Shown: positions 34,112 to 41,203 of the stretch, in pieces
Layout of the letters: each line of letters begins with the position of its first letter
Position numbering within the stretch: position 1 is the stretch's first letter
Assembly: GCA_002708925.1 (NCBI GenBank)
Contig: PAPN01000014.1
Span: 182,023 to 246,022 of the forward strand
Origin: Paracoccaceae bacterium
Lineage (GTDB): Bacteria; Pseudomonadota; Alphaproteobacteria; Rhodobacterales; Rhodobacteraceae
Reading direction: 5' to 3'
Length of the DNA stretch: 64,000 nt
Position numbers and translations under genes: made by a program
Notes under the pieces: model-generated
The model's input: only the letters and a program-made list of their open reading frames with translations
Database searches by the model: none
What the model was told of the DNA's origin: nothing

Positions 34112-35196
34112 CTTGGCTCCTTGCGGTGGGCCTCATGATAGAAGCCCACCAATCGGGCCGCAATCGCGGGCGTGGCAAAGCACGTCTGGGCGCGTAGGCG
34201 TCCGGCGGCACCAAGACGCTGGCGTTCTGCATCATCTTGTAACAATGCGTCCAGAGCGGCAGCCAGGGCCGGCGCATCCTGCACGGGGACCAGGCGGCCG
34301 GCATCGCCCAGAACTTCGGGCAAACCACCGGCCGTTGTCGCAAGAACAGGGCGGCCAAGGGCCATTGCCTCGGCTGCGGTCAGGCCAAACCCTTCGTAGC
34401 GTGAGGGCAGGACCACCAGATCGGCAGACTGGATTTCCTGTTGCATCTGCGCATGAGACAGCGGGCCCGTTATGCGCACATCAGGGGCGGTTTCGGACAG
34501 GATTTCCTGCAAGGGCCCGCCGCCGGCAAACACCATTTCGATGGGCGTTTTCAGCAAGGTTAGAGCCTGAATCAGATCCTGGTGCCCTTTTTCATGGACC
34601 AGCCTGCCAGGCACAACCACACGAAACAGAGTACGTGCGGGGTGCGGGTCCGGCAGGGGCGGAATCTCAACCGGGTTGTACAGTATCTTGGGCGTCTTCA
34701 GCCCCAAAGCGGCGCGGTAATGCTGTGCAACGGCCTGCGACACGGCAAGCGTCTGATCAATTCCCAACGGATAGAGAACCCGCGCGATCTGACGCTTGGC
34801 CCACAGGCCCAGCCCGGCTTTGTTCGCGCCCGCATAGGCCAGATTGTGGAAACTGACAAACGTCCGGGCGCGGTGCAGCCGCATCAGGCGCAGCAGCGCC
34901 ACGGTGATCGCGGGGAAATACAGATGCGCGTGGATGATGTCAGCGTCGGCTTTTCGTGCGATCCGGGCAATCGCGCGGGCACGGCGGGGCAGGTTCCATT
35001 TGCTCGATGCCGTAAGGCGATGCACGTGAATACCGTGCGATTCCAGCATGGGCTGCAAATCATACGGAGGGCGCAGCACAGCGACCTGCGCGGTGCAGCC
35101 CTGCTTGGCCAGTGCGGGCAGAAGCGTGACCAGCATCTGCTCGGCTCCGCCCCGGCCGAGACTGTCGATGACATGCAAGGCGCGGATCGGTTTCAT
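34108..35196 (-). CDS. Glycosyltransferase family 4 (EPS operon 2)
   Basis: A 362-residue GT-B enzyme. The true start is the ATG at 35194-35196 (MKPIRALHVIDSLGRGGAEQ), overlapping the flippase stop by 4 bases; the frame stays open further upstream inside the flippase gene. The GRGGAEQML start, VVVPGRLVHEKGHQDLIQAL near residue 190, and VVLPSRYEGFGLTAAEAMALGRP near residue 265 are textbook GT4 features, the last with the EX7E glutamates. It should act on a lipid-linked acceptor in the cytoplasm. Donor specificity is not readable, though a UDP-amino-uronic acid made by the two upstream enzymes is a natural candidate. Confidence 0.92.
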   Translation of the reverse strand: MKPIRALHVIDSLGRGGAEQMLVTLLPALAKQGCTAQVAVLRPPYDLQPMLESHGIHVHRLTASSKWNLPRRARAIARIARKADADIIHAHLYFPAITVALLRLMRLHRARTFVSFHNLAYAGANKAGLGLWAKRQIARVLYPLGIDQTLAVSQAVAQHYRAALGLKTPKILYNPVEIPPLPDPHPARTLFRVVVPGRLVHEKGHQDLIQALTLLKTPIEMVFAGGGPLQEILSETAPDVRITGPLSHAQMQQEIQSADLVVLPSRYEGFGLTAAEAMALGRPVLATTAGGLPEVLGDAGRLVPVQDAPALAAALDALLQDDAERQRLGAAGRLRAQTCFATPAIAARLVGFYHEAHRKEPR

Positions 35197-36548
35197 GCCG
35201 TTCCCTTCCGCACAAGACCCAGGACAGAGCTGTCGATGCGCAGCAGTTTCAGCCCCGCCAGCCAGAGCATCACATTCCACAGCACAACCGCGCAGAACGT
35301 GGCCCAGGCGGCTCCGGATGCGCCGAATTGGGGGATAAGAGCCGCATTCAGACCGATATTCACAACGGTCGCCAGCACAAAGGCACGCATTGTGTGTTTC
35401 TCGTGCCCGGTCATGTTCAGCAGCCCGATGCAAGAGCCAAAGAACGTGCTGACAACCTGCGCTGCGGTCAGAATGATCAGCGCGGTCGCGCCCGGCACGA
35501 AGGGCTCGCCATAAACCAGGCGCAGCACCGGCCCGGCCCACAGAAAGAACACCAGAGCCATGGGCAAGGCCATCGCGAACCCCGCCGCAGCCCCCCAGCT
35601 GGCGATCCGGGCCAGTTTGCCAGTCTCTGCGGTTTTATGGAGCGCGGCGAAACGTGGGTTGATCACACTGGCGACGATTCCCATGCCGATGGCGCACAGG
35701 CTGGCGCCGGTCGAGGCAACTTTATAGTAGCCCACCTCGGGGGCGCTGCGCCACCAGCCCAGCATCAGCAGGTCCGCATTCGCCATCAGGCTTTGGGCCG
35801 AGGCGATCAGGGCGATCGACCAGATCGCGGCGTTCCAGTCGCGGGTCTGCTGGGTGCGGGTGGTGTTTTCGGTCACCTCTGTCGGGCGGGCCTTGAGGAA
35901 CAGCACCAACCCGATGGCAAAGGCCGCCGCAGCCGCGCCGACCTGTAGCCTCATGGCCAATTGCGCCGATATGTCAGAGCCGCCAAGGATGAATGCCCCA
36001 CTCAGCAACACGATCATGACAAAGGGGCGAAACAGGTTATCGGGCATTTGTGCCCAAACCACCCGGCCCAGCCCGCTGAGTGCGGCGCTGCGCGCGGCGG
36101 ACAGCGCCAGCAACGGCACCAAAGGCAGCCCCCACAGCAGGACTTGTCGGGCGTTGTCCTCGATCAGTGCGGGCAACAGTAGCAACACCAGCAAACAAAG
36201 AGCGATGACCACGCAGGACAGCGCCAGAATGCGCCCGGTTGCCCAGAACCACAGCCCGCGCATCATCGGCCAGTCCTGCACGGCCAGAGCGCGGGCCGTT
36301 TCACGCGTCACCAGCGAAGGCAAACCCATCAGCGCGGGCAGACCCAGCAGATTGATTACCGAGATCGCCAGCGCATACTGCCCCAGACCGTTCGCGCCCA
36401 GCACCCGCGCCAACACGACCGAAACCGCCAGCATCAGAGCCAATCCGGCGATGCGAACGGCCCCCGCACCCAGCCCTGTTTTGAACAGGCCGGACTTCAG
36501 AACCTGTGTAAGATCCTGAAACAAGGTCCGACGGGCGGGCGCGGTCAT
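35193..36548 (-). CDS. Oligosaccharide flippase, Wzx type (EPS operon 2)
   Basis: A 451-residue polytopic protein of the MOP superfamily, with about twelve to fourteen hydrophobic segments. The N-terminus VVLARVLGANGLGQYALAISV and the later ADLLMLGWWRSAPEVGYYKVA (near residue 255) are diagnostic of Wzx/RfbX-type flippases. It should move the completed lipid-linked repeat unit of operon 2 across the inner membrane. AGGAAAGG precedes the start. It lies 19 bases after the dehydrogenase gene and overlaps the next GT4 start by 4 bases. It is unlike the flippase at 7747-9108 in detail, supporting two separate repeat units. Confidence 0.92.
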   Translation of the reverse strand: MTAPARRTLFQDLTQVLKSGLFKTGLGAGAVRIAGLALMLAVSVVLARVLGANGLGQYALAISVINLLGLPALMGLPSLVTRETARALAVQDWPMMRGLWFWATGRILALSCVVIALCLLVLLLLPALIEDNARQVLLWGLPLVPLLALSAARSAALSGLGRVVWAQMPDNLFRPFVMIVLLSGAFILGGSDISAQLAMRLQVGAAAAAFAIGLVLFLKARPTEVTENTTRTQQTRDWNAAIWSIALIASAQSLMANADLLMLGWWRSAPEVGYYKVASTGASLCAIGMGIVASVINPRFAALHKTAETGKLARIASWGAAAGFAMALPMALVFFLWAGPVLRLVYGEPFVPGATALIILTAAQVVSTFFGSCIGLLNMTGHEKHTMRAFVLATVVNIGLNAALIPQFGASGAAWATFCAVVLWNVMLWLAGLKLLRIDSSVLGLVRKGTA

Positions 36549-36567
36549 GGTCTGGCCTTTCCTGAGG

Positions 36568-37842
36568 TTAGAGCCTCAGATCGCTGTCCGAGGCGTCGAA
36601 CACATTCTTGAGGTCAAAGAACACGCTGGGCTCGCGGCTCAACGCGCGGATTTTCCGAAGCCCCATATCGCGGAACGCCTGATGCGCGACCGCCAGGATC
36701 ACACCGTCATACTGGCCGTCCTGCGGATCGCCGACCGGGGCAATGCCATATTCCTGCGTGGCTTCCTCTGGATCGACCCAAGGATCATGCACATCGACCT
36801 GAACGCCAAATGTTTCCAGCTCGGCAATCATGTCCACAACGCGCGTGTTGCGCAGATCGGGGCAGTTTTCCTTGAAGGTCAGGCCCATGACCAGCACGCG
36901 GGCGCCATTCACCTGGATTTTCTGACGCAGCATGGATTTCACCATCTGCCCGGCCGCATAGGCGCCCATCCCGTCATTGATCCGGCGCCCGGCCAGAATG
37001 ACCTGCGGGTGATAGCCCGTCGCCTCGGCCTTGTGGGTCAGGTAATACGGGTCCACGCCGATACAGTGCCCGCCCACCAGACCGGGACGGAAGGGCAGGA
37101 AATTCCACTTGGTCCCGGCGGCTTTCAGCACGGCCTCGGTATCAATGCCCATCTTGTTGAAGATAATCGCCAGCTCGTTCACCAGGGCGATGTTCAGGTC
37201 GCGTTGGGTGTTTTCAATCACCTTGGCGGCCTCGGCCACGCGGATGGATTCCGCCATGTAGGTGCCCGCCGTGACAACCTGCGCATACAGCGCGTCGATC
37301 TCGGTGGCCACTTCGGGGGTCGAGCCCGAGGTGACCTTCAGAATGTCCGGCAGGCGGTGCAGCTTGTCGCCGGGGTTGATCCGTTCGGGGGAATAGCCCG
37401 CGAAAAAGTCCTGGTTGAAGGTCAGCCCGGAAACGCGTTCCAGCACCGGCACGCAATCCTCTTCGGTGGCACCGGGGTAAACGGTGCTTTCGTAGATGAC
37501 GATGTCGCCCTTTTTCAGCGCGCCCCCCACGGTTTCCGAGGCCTTCAGCAGAGGTGTCAGATTGGGCCGCTTATGCGCGTCGATCGGCGTGGGCACGGTA
37601 ACGATGAAAATCTGGCAATCAGCCAGATCCTGCGGATCGGCGCTATAGGTCAGATGGGTGGCCTCGGCCAGTTCTTCGGCGTCTACCTCTAGCGTGGTGT
37701 CCACACCCGATTGCAGCGCGCCGATGCGGCCCAGATTGATGTCAAACCCGACAACGGGGCGTTTCTTACCAAACTCAACCGCCAGGGGCAGCCCGACATA
37801 GCCCAGCCCGATGACAGCGATTTTCTTGTCTGCATGGCTCAT
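36568..37842 (-). CDS. tviB: UDP-N-acetylglucosamine 6-dehydrogenase-like nucleotide-sugar dehydrogenase (TviB/VipA type)
   Basis: A 424-residue UDP-sugar dehydrogenase. The NAD-binding start is [38 protein letters not shown] (near residue 98) and [13 protein letters not shown] (near 152) match the TviB/WbpO subgroup, which oxidises UDP-GlcNAc (or UDP-GalNAc) to the uronic acid. The catalytic thiol is Cys260 in GGHCIGVDP, and the C-terminal domain has [16 protein letters not shown]. It would provide UDP-GlcNAc-uronic acid for operon 2. It follows the epimerase gene by 15 bases on the same strand, a pairing like TviB-TviC of the Vi capsule. Plain UDP-glucose dehydrogenase is less likely given the subgroup motifs. 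Confidence 0.9.
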   Translation of the reverse strand: MSHADKKIAVIGLGYVGLPLAVEFGKKRPVVGFDINLGRIGALQSGVDTTLEVDAEELAEATHLTYSADPQDLADCQIFIVTVPTPIDAHKRPNLTPLLKASETVGGALKKGDIVIYESTVYPGATEEDCVPVLERVSGLTFNQDFFAGYSPERINPGDKLHRLPDILKVTSGSTPEVATEIDALYAQVVTAGTYMAESIRVAEAAKVIENTQRDLNIALVNELAIIFNKMGIDTEAVLKAAGTKWNFLPFRPGLVGGHCIGVDPYYLTHKAEATGYHPQVILAGRRINDGMGAYAAGQMVKSMLRQKIQVNGARVLVMGLTFKENCPDLRNTRVVDMIAELETFGVQVDVHDPWVDPEEATQEYGIAPVGDPQDGQYDGVILAVAHQAFRDMGLRKIRALSREPSVFFDLKNVFDASDSDLRL

Positions 37843-37857
37843 ATGGTTTGCCCCCCG

Positions 37858-38868
37858 CTATTTCCCATAATACCCACGGAACCATTCAACGAACCGGGCA
37901 ATCCCATCACGGACATCGGTTTTCGGAGTATAGCCCGTCAGGCGCTGCAACAGCGTCGCATCTGCCCAGGCGGCGGGGACATCGCCCATCTGCATCCCCA
38001 TGTAATTGCGGATTGCCTTTTGTCCCAGTTGGTTCTCGATCTCGTCGATGAAATCCAGCAGGCGCACCTTGTCCGAATTGCCGATATTCACGATTCGGAA
38101 CGGAGCAACAGGGCTGAGGCTGTCCCACTCGGGCACTTGTTTATCGGCGGGGCGTTCCGGCACGGCGTCAATCAGCAGGCGGATCGCACGGGCCAGATCA
38201 TCGACATAGGTAAAGTCGCGATACATATCGCCGTGGTTATAGATGTTGATCGGGCGCCCATCCAGAATGGCATCCACGAACATGAACAGCGCCAGATCGG
38301 GGCGCCCATAGGTGCCGTAAACGCTGAAGAACCGGAACATGGTGACCGGCAGATCCCACAGATGGGCATAGGAATGGCCCATGCTCTCGGTCGCCTTTTT
38401 CGTGGCCGAGTAGATGGTCAGCTGCGTGTCGGCCTTTTCGGTCTCGACGAAGGGCATGTCCTCGTTCGCGCCGTAGACCGAGCTGGTCGAGGCCATCAGC
38501 AAATGTTCCACCTTCAGACGCTTGGCGACCTCCATGATGTTGAATGTGCCGACGATGTTGGAGTCGATATAGGTGCGCGGATGTTCCAGGCTGTGCCGCA
38601 CCCCGGCCTGGGCGGCCAGATGCACGATGATCTGCGGCTGAAATTCGTCCGCGACCTGGTTTACCAGCGCGTCATCCTCCAGCATGCCGACAGTGCAGCT
38701 GAAATTCGGATTCTCCAGCAGGATTTCGTGGCGGCGTTTTTTCAGGTTCACATCGTAATAATCGGTGATCCCGTCATACCCGTGCACGCGAAAGCCTTCG
38801 GCCAGAAGGCATTTTGCCAGGTGAAATCCAATAAACCCGGCGGTGCCGGTGATAAGCACGCGACGCAT
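37858..38868 (-). CDS. NAD-dependent UDP-uronic acid 4-epimerase-like (SDR, GalE/LpsL group)
   Basis: A 336-residue extended short-chain dehydrogenase read from the ATG at 38866-38868 with TAGG upstream; 27 extra in-frame codons upstream look non-coding. The NAD site is RVLITGTAGFIGFHLAK, followed by GYDGITDYYDVNLKK, which is typical of UDP-glucuronate 4-epimerases. The catalytic residues are in ASTSSVYGANEDM and LTIYSATKKATE (Tyr-x-x-x-Lys). MFRFFSVYGTYGRPDLALF is also family-specific. With the TviB-type partner, the substrate may be UDP-GlcNAc-uronic acid rather than UDP-GlcA, giving UDP-GalNAc-uronic acid. It is the first gene of EPS operon 2. Confidence 0.88.
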   Translation of the reverse strand: MRRVLITGTAGFIGFHLAKCLLAEGFRVHGYDGITDYYDVNLKKRRHEILLENPNFSCTVGMLEDDALVNQVADEFQPQIIVHLAAQAGVRHSLEHPRTYIDSNIVGTFNIMEVAKRLKVEHLLMASTSSVYGANEDMPFVETEKADTQLTIYSATKKATESMGHSYAHLWDLPVTMFRFFSVYGTYGRPDLALFMFVDAILDGRPINIYNHGDMYRDFTYVDDLARAIRLLIDAVPERPADKQVPEWDSLSPVAPFRIVNIGNSDKVRLLDFIDEIENQLGQKAIRNYMGMQMGDVPAAWADATLLQRLTGYTPKTDVRDGIARFVEWFRGYYGK

Positions 38869-39025
38869 GTTACCTAACCATCTCTTGTTTGTTGCCTGTT
38901 TCATCGCCCCGTGGATCGAGGCCTTCGTTATCTGCGACATGATTCGCATATTCGCCGGGGCAAAAGCAATCTTCTAATCCGGACGGAAGCGCGAAAATCG
39001 AGTGTCAGTCGCCCGGAAAGGCACC

Positions 39026-39048
39026 AAACCTTGTTTTCGGTAAGGTTT
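39026..39048. repeat. Inverted repeat AAACCTT / AAGGTTT upstream of the small secreted protein
   Basis: Seven-base arms at 39026-39032 and 39042-39048 with a 9-base spacer; a third half-copy (AACCTTG) follows at 39054-39060. It lies about 60-80 bases upstream of the gene at 39105. A regulator binding site is plausible. Confidence 0.4.
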
Positions 39049-39058
39049 CATTCAACCT

Positions 39059-39067
39059 TGTGGATAA
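39059..39067 (-). promoter_or_regulatory. Perfect DnaA-box sequence (TTATCCACA)
   Basis: TGTGGATAA on the plus strand is the exact complement of the TTATCCACA DnaA box. It lies 38 bases upstream of the small secreted protein start, next to the inverted repeat. A single box can occur by chance. If functional it could tie this gene to replication. Confidence 0.35.
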
Positions 39068-39104
39068 CCATGTTATGGTGCGGCAATAAAAACGGAGATC
39101 GAGC

Positions 39105-39428
39105 ATGTTTTTCAGAGTTTTGGCCCTCGCTTCGGTTGCCCTTACGGCAGCGCCGGCAATGGCCGAGATCCGCAGTGACAAAGAAGCACTGCGCATCGCC
39201 AAACAGAGCCGTATGTGCGGGGACCTGGCAATCCTGCGCGCCGAATTTCGTCGTCACGGAAACGTAGGTGTGCTGTGCGACGGTGGGATTGTGCCTCCGG
39301 CAAATGTCGGGGAGGCGACGAACTTTGTGCCTCTGGTCGGTGGCCTGGGGCCGCTGCTGGGTCTGGGCGGCGGCGCGGTTGTTGCCGGTGTGCTGGGCGG
39401 CGGGTCCAGTACGTCGGACACTCAGTAA
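39105..39428 (+). CDS. Small secreted protein with glycine-rich C-terminus, function unknown
   Basis: A 107-residue protein I do not recognise. Residues 1-20 are a clear Sec signal peptide (cleavage after AMA). The mature part begins EIRSDKEALRIAKQSRMCGD and has two cysteines (Cys38, Cys58) that could pair in the periplasm. It ends in a hydrophobic glycine-rich stretch (PLLGLGGGAVVAGVLGGG), resembling a glycine zipper that might insert in or associate with membranes. CGGAG precedes the start. It is divergent from EPS operon 2 and convergent with the ClpP-like gene. The upstream region has an inverted repeat and a DnaA box. Confidence 0.75.
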   Translation: MFFRVLALASVALTAAPAMAEIRSDKEALRIAKQSRMCGDLAILRAEFRRHGNVGVLCDGGIVPPANVGEATNFVPLVGGLGPLLGLGGGAVVAGVLGGGSSTSDTQ

Positions 39429-39467
39429 CTTAGAGGCAAGCACAAGCCGGGCCTGCGCCCGGTTTCA

Positions 39468-39956
39468 TCAGCATTGGGGAATGCCCATGCTGATCAACTG
39501 CGCACCAGACATGGTGTAATACCCCTTGGATCTGTAGCGACCCTCGGCCAGGTACCAATTTTTCAGGCCCGCGGGATAGTAAGACGCAATCACCTGCGAC
39601 CAGTACTCGAACTGCGCAGGTTTCAGCGGACGACCATAATAGCTGGGCCCGTGAAAGCCGAATTTCGTGTTGGGGCTGACACATACATCCCCTGCGCCCA
39701 GAAACATCGTGCAGGTGGACAGGCAAACGCGCCCGCGAATTTCCACACGTTGTTGACGCATCTGGATGCCCGCGATTTCCTGAGCTCGCGCCCCGACAAC
39801 GCCGCCACGATCATTGTGGACAACTTTGACAAGCATAGCGGTGGGCCCAGCCGCAGCAGGGCCGAGAACCATAGGAAGCGTCAAAAAAGCACAGACAAGA
39901 AAGCGTGGGATACACGCCAAAAGTCTGCGCAGGCAGCGGTGCGCAAATTCAATCAT
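39468..39956 (-). CDS. Periplasmic ClpP/crotonase-fold-like protein, possible serine protease relative
   Basis: A 162-residue protein read from the ATG at 39954-39956, which gives a signal peptide (RFLVCAFLTLPMVLGPAAA); an ATG at 39993-39995 would add 13 residues. RVCLSTCTMFLGAGDVCVSP near residues 76-95 and KFGFHGPSYY just after resemble a group of predicted periplasmic ClpP-class proteins with an S-x-C-T core and a G-F-H motif. Ser80 would be the nucleophile and the histidine after FGF its partner; both are inferred from the pattern. It stands alone between EPS operon 2 and the flagellar cluster, with no obvious partner. It may simply be annotated hypothetical elsewhere. Confidence 0.7.
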   Translation of the reverse strand: MIEFAHRCLRRLLACIPRFLVCAFLTLPMVLGPAAAGPTAMLVKVVHNDRGGVVGARAQEIAGIQMRQQRVEIRGRVCLSTCTMFLGAGDVCVSPNTKFGFHGPSYYGRPLKPAQFEYWSQVIASYYPAGLKNWYLAEGRYRSKGYYTMSGAQLISMGIPQC

Positions 39957-40540
39957 CGTCGTATCTTTCCACGGAACCCATAATGCGATCCCCATCGCGA
40001 CGGTCCCGTTTCGTGGTCACAAACGGCTAAGCAGATGCCCCGAGACTAGGGGGTTGCTGCCGATTTGGCCACTATCTTGTCACATTCATTTTTGTTGAAA
40101 ATAGCGCAAAGTATTGATTTTTAACGATTTGATGGGATTGTGCAGAGAATTAGGCTGCCCAAATTTTGCCTCAATTCAAGCTAAATTCGAACATTCTGCC
40201 TGGATTTGGAAATAATCACGGCGAATCAAGGTGTTGCATAGCTGTCAGAATCCGGCCGATAGCCAGGCCAGGCAGACGCAGCGGAGAGAATTCAAATCAA
40301 TTGTTAGGTATTTTGGTCGATACAGGCCGACAATCGACTGAGGTGTCGTTGGCATCCTGAGATGAACCAATATTCTCCATACCATTGTGGGAAAATAATG
40401 TATTAAATTAAAGACTTATCTCAAAAAGTGGATGCGCGCGCAGAATTAACCAAGCTGGTAACCGAATCTCAATTCTCATGTCTGCAATCTGTCCCGGTGT
40501 CGGCAAAGCCGATGTGAACAGCCGGAGGCGGACGCAAGAA
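39957..40540. other. 584-base AT-rich gap upstream of the flagellar cluster
   Basis: The gap lies between the ClpP-like gene (minus) and the lytic transglycosylase gene (plus). Its centre (about 40070-40450) is clearly more AT-rich than the genes around it, and no frame has a believable start and ribosome-binding site. It must contain the promoter of the transglycosylase-flhA unit. An imperfect inverted TTAACC/GGTAA sequence is at about 40445-40460, close to that promoter's expected place, but no complete CtrA or sigma-factor site could be called. Confidence 0.5.
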
Positions 40541-41203
40541 ATGCGCTTGAAATTGATGTGGATTCTGCTGGTCGTCCTGTTGCCTCAGATTTGTGTGGCG
40601 CAGGCGAATACCTGTGATCGTGCTGCGCAAAGGGCAGCTCAGAAAACTGGGGTGCCGCTGGATGTCCTGCTGGCCTTGACGCGAACCGAAACGGGGCGTC
40701 GTCAGGATGGAAAGCTGCAACCCTGGCCCTGGACCGTGAATATGGAAGGGGCCGGCCATTGGTTCGCGAATGAGGATTCCGCCCGCGCCTATGTTTTCAA
40801 ACACTTCAAGTCAGGGGCGCGCAGCTTCGATGTGGGCTGCTTCCAGATTAACTATAAATGGCATGGGAATGCTTTTCGGTCGATCGAGGCCATGTTCGAC
40901 CCCGAAGAAAACGCGCTTTATGCGGCTAATTTTCTGAAAAGCCTGAAAAAACCCAATCACACTTGGGAAGAGGCCGCAGGCGCCTATCACTCGAATACAC
41001 CCAGTTATGCGCAGAAATACAAACGGCGGTTTACGGCAATTCGCACTGCCCTGTCCTCCACGCCTTTGCCCAAACCGGGCGTCGCGCGCGCCAATGGATT
41101 TCCATTGCTGCAACTTGGAAATTCCGGCGGAGGCCTGGGATCGCTTGTTGGGCCACAAACGACTGGCGCGAAACCCTTTATCGCAATCGGAGGGCAAGGA
41201 TGA
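40541..41203 (+). CDS. Flagellum-associated lytic transglycosylase (SLT domain, SltF-like)
   Basis: A 220-residue secreted muramidase read from the ATG at 40541 with GGAGG 12 bases upstream; an ATG 63 bases earlier is in frame. Residues 1-21 are a signal peptide (LLVVLLPQICVAQA). The SLT core has ALTRTETGRR with catalytic Glu50, then GARSFDVGCFQINYKWHGN near residue 105 and AAGAYHSNTPSYAQKY near residue 149. Its stop overlaps the flhA start by 4 bases, tying it to flagellar assembly. FlgJ of this cluster has only the rod-binding part, so this enzyme should open the peptidoglycan for the rod, as SltF does in Rhodobacter sphaeroides. Confidence 0.9.
   Translation: MRLKLMWILLVVLLPQICVAQANTCDRAAQRAAQKTGVPLDVLLALTRTETGRRQDGKLQPWPWTVNMEGAGHWFANEDSARAYVFKHFKSGARSFDVGCFQINYKWHGNAFRSIEAMFDPEENALYAANFLKSLKKPNHTWEEAAGAYHSNTPSYAQKYKRRFTAIRTALSSTPLPKPGVARANGFPLLQLGNSGGGLGSLVGPQTTGAKPFIAIGGQG

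Noticed and set aside
34838-34848. Additional near-match to the TGGCC motif (AGGCCAGATTG)
   Set aside because: It lies within a glycosyltransferase coding region and misses the first base; it shows that chance near-matches occur.
40166-40360. 64-codon plus-strand frame in the AT-rich gap before the flagellar cluster
   Set aside because: No ribosome-binding site, low-quality sequence and no neighbouring gene to couple with.
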